Source: Ancylomarina salipaludis | GTDB lineage: Bacteria; Bacteroidota; Bacteroidia; Bacteroidales; Marinifilaceae | Direction: 5' to 3' | Assembly (NCBI RefSeq): GCF_004122035.1 | Contig: NZ_SAXA01000003.1 | Location: forward strand, 62,001 to 126,000 | DNA: 64,000 nt | Part shown: positions 55,574 through 64,000 of the stretch, piece by piece | Numbering within the stretch: position 1 is the first letter of the stretch | Layout of the letters: every line of letters starts with the position of its first letter | Made by a program: the position numbers and the translations under genes | The notes under the pieces: model-generated | What the model was told of the DNA's origin: nothing | Database searches by the model: none | What the model saw: only the letters and a program-made list of their open reading frames with translations

Positions 55574-55813
55574 GATGCTTTGTTTTATTTGAATGCAAAA
55601 ATAATTTGAATAATAGATTTCGCTAACTATTTGAGGACTTATTTTGAAAATAGGCTTTATCTTCTGATAATCACGCCTTTTTTCCTTAATAATTATTCAT
55701 TAACTTGTGATATGTGACTTTGTAAATGGCTGATAATGAATGTTGAATTCTTAGTTGTTATCCAGAGATTGCAAAAAAGTTAAATCTTAAGGAGTCTAAA
55801 TAAAAATAAATGA

Positions 55814-55821
55814 TATATTTG
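55814..55821 (+). promoter_or_regulatory. Possible promoter of the 2-oxoacid dehydrogenase operon (-7 TATATTTG)
   Basis: TATATTTG matches TAnnTTTG 42 bp before the ATG. No clear TTTG at -33. Confidence 0.4.
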
Positions 55822-55863
55822 TCTCATTATTTATAAAGATTCTAACTAATAATCAAAGAATAT

Positions 55864-57165
55864 ATGTCAAGTTTTGAAATTCTAATGCCCAAGTTGGGGG
55901 AGAGTGTTCAGGAGGCAACCATCACCAAAATGTTTGTTAATCTTAATGATACAGTTGAAGAGGATGATATGCTTTTCGAGATTGCAACCGATAAGGTGGA
56001 CTCTGAGATTCCTTCTCCTGTATCTGGGAAAGTGATTGAAATTCGCTACAAAGAGGACGATGTGGTACCTGTGGGTGAGGTTGTAGCAATTATTGATTTG
56101 AGTGGTGGTGACGATGCAGAAGAAAGCCAGACTCAGGAAACAGCAAGCTTGGAAGCTTCGGTTGTTGAAGAAAAAGTAGTGAGAGAATCTGTTGATATTA
56201 AATCAGATTCTGATCGTTTTTATTCTCCGTTGGTAAAAGCAATTGCTCAAAAAGAACAAATCAGTCAAGCTGAGTTGGATTCAATTGTGGGACATGGCAA
56301 AGATGGTCGTGTACAGAAAGAGGATGTTTTGAAATTTGTTGCTGAGAGACAAAGTCCGGTACAAGCTCAGATTGTTGCTGAAACACCTGTTAAGCCAGTA
56401 GCAGAAAAAACACCTGCAAGTAACGAAAAACCAAAGGTTTCAATGTCAGTTGGAGCGAACGATCAGATTATTGAGATGGATCGTATGCGTCGAATTATTG
56501 CTGATCATATGGTAATGTCGAAGCAAACTTCACCTCACGTTACTGCTATGGTTGAGGCCGATGTAACCGATATGGTAAATTGGAGAAACAAGGTGAAAGA
56601 CGAATTCTTTGCAAAAGAGAAAACCAAAATCACGTTTATGCCGATTATCATTGAGGCTGTTTCAAAAGCTTTACGCGAATTCCCAATGATTAATTCATCA
56701 GTTGATGACTATAAGATTATTGTGAAAAAAGATATTAATATTGGCGTTGCAGTTGCTTTACCATCAGGTAATCTGATTGTTCCTGTTATTAAAAATGCAG
56801 ACCAAAAGAATCTTCTTGGTTTGACTGTTGGTATGAATACTTTGGCTGATAAGGCTAGAAACAACAAATTAGATGCAGATGATATTCAAGGTGGAACCTT
56901 CACAATATCAAATTTTGGATCGTTTAAAAATGTAATGGGAACACCGATAATCAATCAGCCACAGGTTGCGATCCTAGCTGTTGGTACTATTGAAAAGAAA
57001 CCTGCAGTACTGGAAACACCTGCTGGTGATGTTATTGTTCCACGTCAAAAAATGTTCTTATCTCTTTCTTACGACCACCGTGTGGTTGATGGTGCTTTGG
57101 GTGGTGCTTTCTTGAGAAAGATTGCCGATTACCTGGAGGAGTTTGATCTTAACAGAGCAGTTTAA
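55864..57165 (+). CDS. 2-oxoacid dehydrogenase E2 (dihydrolipoyl acyltransferase)
   Basis: E2 is the core acyltransferase of a branched-chain or pyruvate-type dehydrogenase complex. The 433-residue protein has one lipoyl domain (MPKLGESVQEATITK; the lipoylated Lys is in EIATDKVDSEI at about 44). An Ala/Pro/Glu linker and an E1/E3-binding domain (YSPLVKAIAQKEQISQAELDSIVGHGKDGRVQKEDVLKFV) follow. The catalytic domain ends SLSYDHRVVDGALGGAFL with the active-site His and Asp. A single lipoyl domain and the neighbouring fused E1 suit a branched-chain or mixed-substrate complex. Confidence 0.93.
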   Translation: MSSFEILMPKLGESVQEATITKMFVNLNDTVEEDDMLFEIATDKVDSEIPSPVSGKVIEIRYKEDDVVPVGEVVAIIDLSGGDDAEESQTQETASLEASVVEEKVVRESVDIKSDSDRFYSPLVKAIAQKEQISQAELDSIVGHGKDGRVQKEDVLKFVAERQSPVQAQIVAETPVKPVAEKTPASNEKPKVSMSVGANDQIIEMDRMRRIIADHMVMSKQTSPHVTAMVEADVTDMVNWRNKVKDEFFAKEKTKITFMPIIIEAVSKALREFPMINSSVDDYKIIVKKDINIGVAVALPSGNLIVPVIKNADQKNLLGLTVGMNTLADKARNNKLDADDIQGGTFTISNFGSFKNVMGTPIINQPQVAILAVGTIEKKPAVLETPAGDVIVPRQKMFLSLSYDHRVVDGALGGAFLRKIADYLEEFDLNRAV

Positions 57166-57212
57166 CGGACTTTGATCAGACAAGCATTTAAAGACAGATT
57201 ACTAATATATTA

Positions 57213-59267
57213 ATGACTTTTACAATGACAAATAAGAAAAAATATAGCATAAAGGAGACCCCTAAAGAGCTACTTGCTGAGTGGTTTAATTTAATGACTT
57301 TAGGACGAGCTCTTGACGAAAAAGCGCCTAATTATTTGAAACAAGCTATTGGCTGGTCGTATCATGCTCCTTATGCTGGACATGATGGTATTCAGTTGGC
57401 TATTGGACAAATATTTGATAGAAAAACGGATCATTTGTTTCCTTATTACCGTGATATGTTGACTTCGTTATCTGCTGGTTTAACTGCGGAAGAGGTTATT
57501 TTTAATGGTATTTCAAAAGATACTGATGTTGCCGGTGGTGGGCGTCATATGTCGAATCACTTTGCAAAACCCGAGTGGAATGTGCACAACGTTTCGTCAT
57601 GTACGGGGAATCATACTTTGCATGCGGTAGGTATTGCGCGTGCATTGAAACATTATAAAGGTAAGGGTGTTGCCATTAGTTCTCAGGGGGAATCTTCAGT
57701 TTCAGAAGGTTACGTTTATGAGGCGATTAATGGAGCTTCGAAAGAACAATTGCCCGTTATTTTTGTTTTCCAGGACAATGGTTATGGTATCTCAGTTCCT
57801 AAGAAAGATCAGACCGCAAATCGTAAGGTTGCGGATAACTTTAGAGGATTAAAATATTTGAAGATTTTCCATTGCAATGGTAAAGATGTTTTTGATTCGA
57901 TGAATACCATGGCAGAGGCAAAAGCTTATGCGATTGAAAATCAGATGCCGGCTATTGTTCAGGCAAACTGTGTGCGTATGGGCTCGCATTCAAATTCGGA
58001 TAAACATGAGTTGTATCGTGATAATGCTGAGTTAAACTACGTGCAGAAATACGATCCTTTGGCTAAGTTTCGTCGTTTGTTAATTCGTTACGAGCGTTTT
58101 ACTGAGGAGGAATTGCAAGCAATTGAAGCGGATGTGAAATTACAGGTTAAGAAGGCACACCGTGCAGGTTTGACTGCTCCGGATCCGGATCCAAATTCGG
58201 TTCACGATTTTGTGATGCCTGAAGCTTATCCAGCTGCTAAATATCCGGAAGGACTTCATAATGAAACAGGAGAATCCAAGAAATTAATTGAGGGCTTAAA
58301 TGAAACCCTAAAAGCTGAATTCCGCCACAATCCTGATACTTTTATTTGGGGACAAGATATTGCCAACAAAGACAAGGGAGGTATTTTTAATGTGTCGAAA
58401 GGCATGCAACAGGAGTTTGGTATTGAACGCGTGTTTAATGCACCTATTGCCGAAGATTTTATTATGGGTACGGCCAATGGTATGAGTCGTTTTAATGATA
58501 AGATTCGTATTGTTGTTGAAGGGGCTGAGTTTGCCGATTATTTTTGGCCGGCTATGGAACAGTTTGTTGAAACAACCCATGAATACTGGCGTACTAAAGG
58601 CCAATATTCACCTAATATTACTGTTCGTTTAGCTTCAGGTGGTTATATTGGAGGAGGACTTTATCATTCACAGAATATTGAAGGTGCTCTATCAACTTTC
58701 CCTGGTGTTCGAATTGTTTACCCATCTTATGCTGATGATGCGGCAGGTTTGCTTCGTACAAGTATCCGTTCGAAAGGGATGACCGTATTTATGGAGCCAA
58801 AGGCTTTGTATAACGATCCGAAAGCAGCTGCAGTTATTCCTGATGATTTCGAGGTGCCATTTGGTAAAGCTCGTGTTCGTCGCGAGGGAACAGACCTAAC
58901 AATTATTACCTATGGTAACACGACCCACATGTGTGTTGAGGTGGCTGATCAGATTGCCAAAGATTTGGGTCGAAATGTTGAGGTAATGGACTTGCGTTCC
59001 TTAATTCCATTGGATAAGGAAAGCATTCTTAAGTCGGTTGCTAAAACCAATAAAGTATTAGTAGTACACGAAGATAAAGTATTCTCCGGGTTTGGTGCTG
59101 AAATTGCAGCGATTGTAACAGAGGAGGCTTTTGAACATTTGGATGCACCTGTAAAACGAGTTGGATCAACTTTTACTCCGGTTGGATTTAATCGAATTTT
59201 GGAAAAAGCAATTCTTCCAAACAATGAGAAAATTTACGCTGCAGCTAAAGATTTATTAGACTACTAA
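57213..59267 (+). CDS. 2-oxoacid dehydrogenase E1, fused alpha-beta subunits
   Basis: E1 decarboxylates the 2-oxoacid with thiamine diphosphate and acylates E2. The 684-residue protein joins an alpha half (about 1-340; HAPYAGHDGIQLAIGQIFDRKTDHLFPYYRD, SCTGNHTLHAVGIARALKH, the TPP-binding stretch from GESSVSEG to FQDNGYGIS) to a beta half (about 355-684; WGQDIANKDKGGIFNVSKGMQQEFG, FNAPIAEDFIMGTANGMS, GLLRTSIRS, VEVMDLRSLIPLDKESI). It starts 47 bp after E2; an ATG 12 bp further in is an alternative start. It depends on the thiamine made by the thi operon. No E3 is present here. Confidence 0.93.
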   Translation: MTFTMTNKKKYSIKETPKELLAEWFNLMTLGRALDEKAPNYLKQAIGWSYHAPYAGHDGIQLAIGQIFDRKTDHLFPYYRDMLTSLSAGLTAEEVIFNGISKDTDVAGGGRHMSNHFAKPEWNVHNVSSCTGNHTLHAVGIARALKHYKGKGVAISSQGESSVSEGYVYEAINGASKEQLPVIFVFQDNGYGISVPKKDQTANRKVADNFRGLKYLKIFHCNGKDVFDSMNTMAEAKAYAIENQMPAIVQANCVRMGSHSNSDKHELYRDNAELNYVQKYDPLAKFRRLLIRYERFTEEELQAIEADVKLQVKKAHRAGLTAPDPDPNSVHDFVMPEAYPAAKYPEGLHNETGESKKLIEGLNETLKAEFRHNPDTFIWGQDIANKDKGGIFNVSKGMQQEFGIERVFNAPIAEDFIMGTANGMSRFNDKIRIVVEGAEFADYFWPAMEQFVETTHEYWRTKGQYSPNITVRLASGGYIGGGLYHSQNIEGALSTFPGVRIVYPSYADDAAGLLRTSIRSKGMTVFMEPKALYNDPKAAAVIPDDFEVPFGKARVRREGTDLTIITYGNTTHMCVEVADQIAKDLGRNVEVMDLRSLIPLDKESILKSVAKTNKVLVVHEDKVFSGFGAEIAAIVTEEAFEHLDAPVKRVGSTFTPVGFNRILEKAILPNNEKIYAAAKDLLDY

Positions 59268-59368
59268 ACGAGTGATAAGTTAATTTGAAAATGAGTAAAT
59301 ATGTTACGAATAAATTGTAATTTTAATAGTAACGGTTAACTTTTATCAGATTCTAAAAATATAAAGAG

Positions 59369-59872
59369 ATGAAAATTGGATTAATATATAGCTTCAATAC
59401 CATTAAGACTTCGAAGAATGCTGAGAAAATCAAGAAAGCTTTCGGTAAAGATTTTGATGTGGAAATGGTAAATGCTGAGGAGATTGATGAGAATACTTTC
59501 TTGTCCTTTGATAATATGGTGCTTGGCGTTCCAACTTGGTTCGATGGCGAATTGCCAAACTATTGGGATGAGTTTATGCCGGCTATTGAACAATTGAAAC
59601 TCAAAGGAAAAAAAGTAGCTCTTTTCGGTTTGGGCGATCAGGTCGGTTATCCTGAAAATTTTGTAGATGCCATAGGTTTATTAGCGATTGCCTTGGAAGA
59701 CCGAGGAGCTCAAGTGATTGGCTTGATAAGTCCCGAAGGCTATACCTTTGAGCGTTCCGTAGCTTTACGTGATGGAAAATTCTTAGGACTTGCCTTGGAT
59801 ATCGAGAACCAAGCTGCTTTGACCGATGAGCGCATTAAGACTTGGGTAGAGCAATTGAAGAAGGAATTTTAA
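59369..59872 (+). CDS. fldA: Flavodoxin
   Basis: Flavodoxin is a small FMN electron carrier that can replace ferredoxin under iron limitation. The 167-residue long-chain form shows the N-terminal phosphate-binding region (IGLIYSFNTIKTSKNAEKI, less canonical than T/S-x-T-G-x-T), VLGVPTWFDGELPNYWDEF with the flavin-stacking Trp, and VALFGLGDQVGYPENFVDAIGLL. The C-terminus is EERIKTWVEQL-like. It could serve the radical SAM enzymes and Rnf-linked electron flow in this cell. Confidence 0.92.
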   Translation: MKIGLIYSFNTIKTSKNAEKIKKAFGKDFDVEMVNAEEIDENTFLSFDNMVLGVPTWFDGELPNYWDEFMPAIEQLKLKGKKVALFGLGDQVGYPENFVDAIGLLAIALEDRGAQVIGLISPEGYTFERSVALRDGKFLGLALDIENQAALTDERIKTWVEQLKKEF

Positions 59873-59894
59873 TTCTAACAATTAGTCTAAACGA

Positions 59895-59931
59895 AAAAAG
59901 ATGATCCGAGGTGGATCATCTTTTTTTTTTT
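59895..59931 (+). terminator. Intrinsic terminator after flavodoxin
   Basis: aaagatgatcc/ggatcatcttt with a gaggt loop and a run of T; it lies before a convergent ABC gene. Confidence 0.9.
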
Positions 59932-59956
59932 ATATATAAATACGATTAATAAATGC

Positions 59957-61780
59957 TTATAGCATCTGCATGTCGTTAAGTTTTTTGTAGGTGCCATTCA
60001 ATTTAATCAACTCATCATGCTTGCCTCGCTCTACAATCTCACCCTCGTGGAAAACACAGATTAAATCGGCATTTTTTACTGTTGATAAACGGTGAGCAAT
60101 TACAACTGATGTTCTGTTTTGCATTAACTTATCCAAAGCATCCTGTACCAAACGTTCAGATTCTGTATCCAGTGCAGAAGTTGCCTCGTCCAGAATCATA
60201 ATTGGAGGGTTCTTCAATACCGCACGTGCAATACTCAATCGCTGACGCTGACCACCAGAAAGTTTACCGCCACGATCACCAATATTCGTCTGGTAACCAT
60301 CTTCAGTTGCTGTAATAAAATCATGAGCATTTGCAATTTTTGCTGCAGCTTCAACCTCTTCTTGTGTGGCATTGTCAACACCAAAGGCAATGTTGTTAAA
60401 AATGGTGTCGTTAAAAAGGATAGATTCTTGGTTTACATTACCCATTAGGTTTCGCATATCGGCAATCTTGCAATCGCGAATATCTTCGCCATCAATGAAA
60501 ATACCACCTTCAATCACATCGTAAAAACGTGGTAAGAGGTCAACAAAAGTAGTTTTACCTGATCCGGATTGTCCAACAAGTGCTACGGTTTTCCCTTTTG
60601 GAATCTCAAGGTTGATGTTTTTCAGAACTTGTTTTTCACCATTGTAGGTAAAGCTTACGTTTCTGTATTCAATCGCTTTCTCGAATTTATCAACCGATTT
60701 GGCATTGGCTTTATCAACAATAGTCGACTCAGCATCTAAGATTTGATCGATACGCTCCATAGCCGCTAAACCTTTTTGAATGCTGTACAAGGCTTTTGAA
60801 AAGGCTTTTGCAGGATTAATAATTGAATAGAAAACAACCAAATACGCAATAAACCCAGCACCATTCATCCCGCTTTCACCATTTAGAATCAAGCGGCCAC
60901 CATACCAAAGGACAATGACAATCACAATGGTACCTAAGAATTCACTGACAGGATGTGCCAATATACGTCTACGCATCAGGCTATTCATAATACGACGGTA
61001 GTCGTTATTTTCAGTAGCAAAATGTTTTTTTACCTTATCTTCAGCTGTAAAAGCCTTGATAATACGAAGTCCGGAAAGGGTTTCTTCAATGGTTGATAAC
61101 AAATCGCCCATTTTGTTTTGTCCCAAACGAGAAGTTTTTTTAAGACTTTTCCCAATTTGCCCAATAATATAACCGGCAATAGGTAAAAGGATGAAACTAA
61201 AGAGAGTTAACTGCGGACTCATGATAATCATTGATACAAGGTACACAATGATTAAAACTGGATTTTTAATAAACATGTCCAATGAGTTCATTACCGAGTT
61301 TTCGACCTCTTGTACATCACCTGTTGAGCGAGAAATAATATCTCCTTTTTTCTCTTCGGTGAAGAATGGAATAGGTAGGTTAACAATCTTATCATAAATT
61401 TGTTTTCTCATATCACGAACGACACCGTTGCGAATACCAACTGTGTGGTAAGAACCCAAGTATGTAAAAGCGACTTTGAAAAGAGCAGTAATAATCAAGA
61501 CGAAACCGACAAATAGGAGTGCTGAATCGGCTCCATATTCGATCTTCATTTGAGTAGTATAATAATAGAAATTGTGTTTTAATGAATCGATACTCAGCTC
61601 CCAAGGAACGAGTTCTTCGACTGGCTTTGCCATTTCGAAAAGAATTTCGAGAACAGGTTGCATCATTACAAAGGAGAATACCCCAAAGATAGCTGCAAGT
61701 AAGTTATACACAAAACTCATGATTAAATCACTCTTGTAGGGAGGAAGGAATCGTTTTAATATTTGAATGAAATCTTTCAT
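59957..61780 (-). CDS. ABC exporter, fused permease and ATPase (MsbA-like)
   Basis: The 607-residue half-transporter has six membrane helices in its first ~330 residues and a nucleotide-binding domain after that: Walker A GQSGSGKTT (about 395-403), signature LSGGQRQRLSIARAVL, Walker B MILDEATSALD and switch His in VIAHRLSTVKNADLI. Homodimers of this type flip lipids or export drugs. Lipid A-core export is plausible but not shown. Confidence 0.93.
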   Translation of the reverse strand: MKDFIQILKRFLPPYKSDLIMSFVYNLLAAIFGVFSFVMMQPVLEILFEMAKPVEELVPWELSIDSLKHNFYYYTTQMKIEYGADSALLFVGFVLIITALFKVAFTYLGSYHTVGIRNGVVRDMRKQIYDKIVNLPIPFFTEEKKGDIISRSTGDVQEVENSVMNSLDMFIKNPVLIIVYLVSMIIMSPQLTLFSFILLPIAGYIIGQIGKSLKKTSRLGQNKMGDLLSTIEETLSGLRIIKAFTAEDKVKKHFATENNDYRRIMNSLMRRRILAHPVSEFLGTIVIVIVLWYGGRLILNGESGMNGAGFIAYLVVFYSIINPAKAFSKALYSIQKGLAAMERIDQILDAESTIVDKANAKSVDKFEKAIEYRNVSFTYNGEKQVLKNINLEIPKGKTVALVGQSGSGKTTFVDLLPRFYDVIEGGIFIDGEDIRDCKIADMRNLMGNVNQESILFNDTIFNNIAFGVDNATQEEVEAAAKIANAHDFITATEDGYQTNIGDRGGKLSGGQRQRLSIARAVLKNPPIMILDEATSALDTESERLVQDALDKLMQNRTSVVIAHRLSTVKNADLICVFHEGEIVERGKHDELIKLNGTYKKLNDMQML

Positions 61781-61933
61781 TTATTCGTTTAAATTATTTC
61801 TGTATGTATGGGTTATATTTTGTTTTTCAGGCATGAAGTAAAACAAAATAGCTGGTAAAAATACGATTCTTACCCGCTATTCGCAAAGATTTAACAATAT
61901 TTAGATGCTGAAGTGCTTTGTGGAGGTATAACA

Positions 61934-61965
61934 AAAAAAGGCCGCAAAAGTCAAACTCCTGCGGC
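61934..61965 (-). terminator. Intrinsic terminator after purB
   Basis: The minus-strand stem gccgca/tgcggc is followed by cttttttt. Confidence 0.8.
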
Positions 61966-61989
61966 ATTTCAATTAAATGTATTTTGAGA

Positions 61990-63327
61990 TTAAACTCCTG
62001 TATAATTGCTCGGAGTGATGGTTTTCAATTCAGCTTTTAGACTGTTAGGAATCTCAAGTGTATCGATAAACTCAGCAATGCTCTCGCTGGTTATTTTTGT
62101 ATTGGTTCTGGTTAAAGCTTTCAACGCTTCGTATGGGTTTGGATAAGCTTCTCTACGCAAAATGGTTTGAATGGCTTCAGCAACAACTGCCCAGTTATCT
62201 TCCAAATCAGCTTCAAAAGCATCAGGAGAAAGAATCAGTTTATCCAATCCTTTTAATACGGATTTGAAGGCAATAATTGAGTGAGCAAATGGTACCCCAA
62301 TATTTCTCAATACAGTTGAATCGGTAAGATCACGTTGCAAACGAGAGATAGGTAATTTAGATGCCAAATGTTCATAAGTTGCATTAGCTAAGCCCAGATT
62401 ACCTTCTGAATTTTCAAAATCGATAGGGTTTACCTTATGAGGCATAGCTGAAGAGCCTACTTCACCTTCTTTAATTCTTTGCTTGAAGTAATTCATGGAG
62501 ATATATGTCCAAAAATCACGGTTCATATCAATTAATATGGTGTTGATACGCTTGAAGTTATCGAAGATAGCACCCATATTGTCGTAGTTCGAAATTTGAG
62601 TGGTGTATTCTTCACGCTCTAATTTCAACGACTCGTTTACAAATTTGTTACCAAAAGCTTTCCAGTCGATTTGTGGATAAGCGACATGATGGGCATTGAA
62701 ATTACCCGTAGCGCCACCAAATTTTGCTGAACAAGGAACCGATTTTAATAGGTCTAATTGTTTTTTTAGACGGTATACATAAACTTGAATTTCTTTACCC
62801 AAACGAGTTGGTGAAGCGGGTTGTCCGTGAGTACGAGCCAAAAGAGCCACATCTTTCCAGTCGTTTGATAAGTTTTCAAGCTTTTCAATCAATTCGTCTA
62901 AAAGAGGGTAATAAACATCATGTACGGCATCCCTCAAAGAGTATGGCGTAGCAGTGTTGTTGATATCCTGAGAAGTCAATCCAAAGTGGATGAATTCTTT
63001 ATATTCTTGTAAGTTAAGAGCGTCAAATTTTTCTTTGATGAAGTATTCAACGGCTTTTACATCGTGATTGGTTACAGCCTCAATGTCTTTAACTTTCTGT
63101 GCATCTTCAACAGTAAAGTCTAAGTATAAACTGCGTAGTTCATCAAAATTATTGGTGTCGAAATCGGCTAGCTGAGGTAGTGGATACTCGCAAAGTGAGA
63201 TGAAATATTCGACCTCTACCAATACCCGGTATCGAATAAGCGCATACTCCGAAAAATATTCTCCTAATACGTCAACCTTGTCACGGTAGCGTCCATCGAT
63301 TGGTGAAATAGCTGTTAAACTGTGCAT
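61990..63327 (-). CDS. purB: Adenylosuccinate lyase
   Basis: PurB acts twice in purine synthesis, cleaving SAICAR and adenylosuccinate to release fumarate. The 445-residue protein starts MHSLTAISPIDGRYRDKVD. It has VTNHDVKAVEYFIKEKF, HFGLTSQDINNTATPYSLRDA, LARTHGQPASPTRLGKE (catalytic His) and the superfamily signature SSAMPHKVNPIDFENSEGN (about 290-308). It is of the E. coli-like longer type. Normal length. Confidence 0.97.
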   Translation of the reverse strand: MHSLTAISPIDGRYRDKVDVLGEYFSEYALIRYRVLVEVEYFISLCEYPLPQLADFDTNNFDELRSLYLDFTVEDAQKVKDIEAVTNHDVKAVEYFIKEKFDALNLQEYKEFIHFGLTSQDINNTATPYSLRDAVHDVYYPLLDELIEKLENLSNDWKDVALLARTHGQPASPTRLGKEIQVYVYRLKKQLDLLKSVPCSAKFGGATGNFNAHHVAYPQIDWKAFGNKFVNESLKLEREEYTTQISNYDNMGAIFDNFKRINTILIDMNRDFWTYISMNYFKQRIKEGEVGSSAMPHKVNPIDFENSEGNLGLANATYEHLASKLPISRLQRDLTDSTVLRNIGVPFAHSIIAFKSVLKGLDKLILSPDAFEADLEDNWAVVAEAIQTILRREAYPNPYEALKALTRTNTKITSESIAEFIDTLEIPNSLKAELKTITPSNYTGV

Positions 63328-63456
63328 TCTATAAAAATTAAGTTGTAAAATGATTATTTAGTTTTGCAAAGATACAATATAATGTGAATGAGCATAAATG
63401 AATTTTTACGAATCTCTCATTGACAAGATTTTTCCTTGGGGTTTATTAATAAAAAA

Positions 63457-63478
63457 AGACAGCCCTTAGGATGTCTTT
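63457..63478 (-). terminator. Intrinsic terminator after the HAD gene
   Basis: aaagaca/tgtcttt with an 8-9-nt loop; the minus strand continues with seven T. Confidence 0.75.
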
Positions 63479-63484
63479 AAAATC

Positions 63485-63952
63485 TTATCGTTTCATAGTG
63501 GCGATAAAGGTGTCGGAATCTAAAAAGAAATCTAATGCATCGACAATCGATGGCATAATTACATCGACATGATCGATAACATCTTTGTGAATGCCTTCTG
63601 CTTGAAGCGTAGCAATGGAAACTTTTGATTGAACAAAGAGTCCAATATCTGTTCGAGCATTACCAATGGAAGCTATATTTTTACTTCCCAGTGAAAGAAG
63701 GATATCCTCTTTTTCGCGTGCATTGCTTGCTTCGTAGTAGGTCATGCCACTAACACGAGCTAGATGGTTAGCAGTACCACGTTGATCAGCTGATACCATT
63801 ACTACATTAACACCATGTGCTTGCAACTGATGAATTTTCTCGATAACGCCAGGAACAATTTCGCCTTTAATTGAGATCGTTCCATTTGAGTCGACAATTA
63901 AGGTATCAATCTCAATTACTCCTACTCCTGAAACATCGTAAATCATACTCAT
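63485..63952 (-). CDS. HAD-family phosphatase, soluble P-type ATPase-like
   Basis: The 155-residue protein resembles the soluble P-type ATPase group (COG4087). It has motif I LIVDSNGTIS (about 18-27; the nucleophile Asp with Asn rather than a second Asp at +2), motif II VVMVSADQRGTA and the C-terminal SIGNARTDIGLFVQSKVSIATLQAEG carrying the metal-binding acidic residue. These act like the P-domain of KdpB without the membrane part. Substrate unknown; no partner in view. Confidence 0.8.
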   Translation of the reverse strand: MSMIYDVSGVGVIEIDTLIVDSNGTISIKGEIVPGVIEKIHQLQAHGVNVVMVSADQRGTANHLARVSGMTYYEASNAREKEDILLSLGSKNIASIGNARTDIGLFVQSKVSIATLQAEGIHKDVIDHVDVIMPSIVDALDFFLDSDTFIATMKR

Positions 63953-64000
63953 AATCTGAATTTATTAGTTTTTAATTCAATATCTTATAATTATGGGTCG

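Overview
The window comes from a low-GC member of the phylum Bacteroidota. Five things point there: a C-terminal type IX secretion sorting domain, many copies of the -7 promoter motif TAnnTTTG, a PpiC/SurA-MoxR-GuaB cluster, DUF2795 and head-GIN proteins, and an rseC-rnfBCDGEA operon. Rnf together with a PduO-type cobalamin adenosyltransferase suggests an anaerobic or facultative marine or sediment bacterium of the Bacteroidia, possibly Marinilabiliales. That placement is inference. Nearly everything is chromosomal housekeeping; the accessory material is confined to small patches.

Layout. 1-5.6 kb holds the 3' end of a giant secreted Calx-beta repeat protein. 5.6-12.1 kb is a minus-strand thiamine operon (thiS, a double-domain thiE, thiG, thiH, thiF, thiC). 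It is preceded by two tandem TPP riboswitches with an intrinsic terminator between them. 12.1-15.9 kb is a loose patch: a small Myb-like protein, a lipoprotein/PepSY pair, an unrecognised gene, a noncoding CATG array with exact 20-bp spacing and mirror symmetry, and a decayed REP-associated transposase with REP palindromes. 15.9-22.2 kb is the Rnf operon, interrupted by a four-helix-bundle gene flanked by short repeats. 22.6-34.7 kb carries a porin, recG, a methyltransferase-like gene, a cobalamin adenosyltransferase, an OstA-like protein, MoxR, two peptidyl-prolyl isomerase-family proteins and guaB. 34.9-44.7 kb is a plus-strand run of recQ, DUF5063, a 3'-5' exonuclease, an rRNA methyltransferase, a DEAD-box helicase, a protoporphyrinogen oxidase-like protein, tex and a zinc ribbon. 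44.7-50.3 kb has an envelope GIN protein, an ECF sigma/anti-sigma/secreted propeller operon, PspC and a putative porin. 50.5-54.1 kb is nadD, gmk, yicC and a MATE exporter. 54.2-54.8 kb is a five-tRNA cluster (Ser, Gly, Tyr, Gly, Tyr). 55.2-64 kb holds an AHSA1 protein, a 2-oxoacid dehydrogenase E2 and fused E1, flavodoxin, an ABC exporter, purB and a HAD phosphatase.

How the parts work together. The thi operon makes the thiazole moiety and HMP-P and joins them; thiD and thiL are not in the window. The Rnf proteins form a ferredoxin:NAD oxidoreductase ion pump, with rseC as an accessory gene. The SurA-like isomerases and the OstA-like protein serve outer-membrane biogenesis.

The strongest unexplained signal is the CATG array at 14909-15161. 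Thirteen CATG sites fall on an exact 20-bp grid that inverts about a central dyad at 15035. I know of no feature type that accounts for it.
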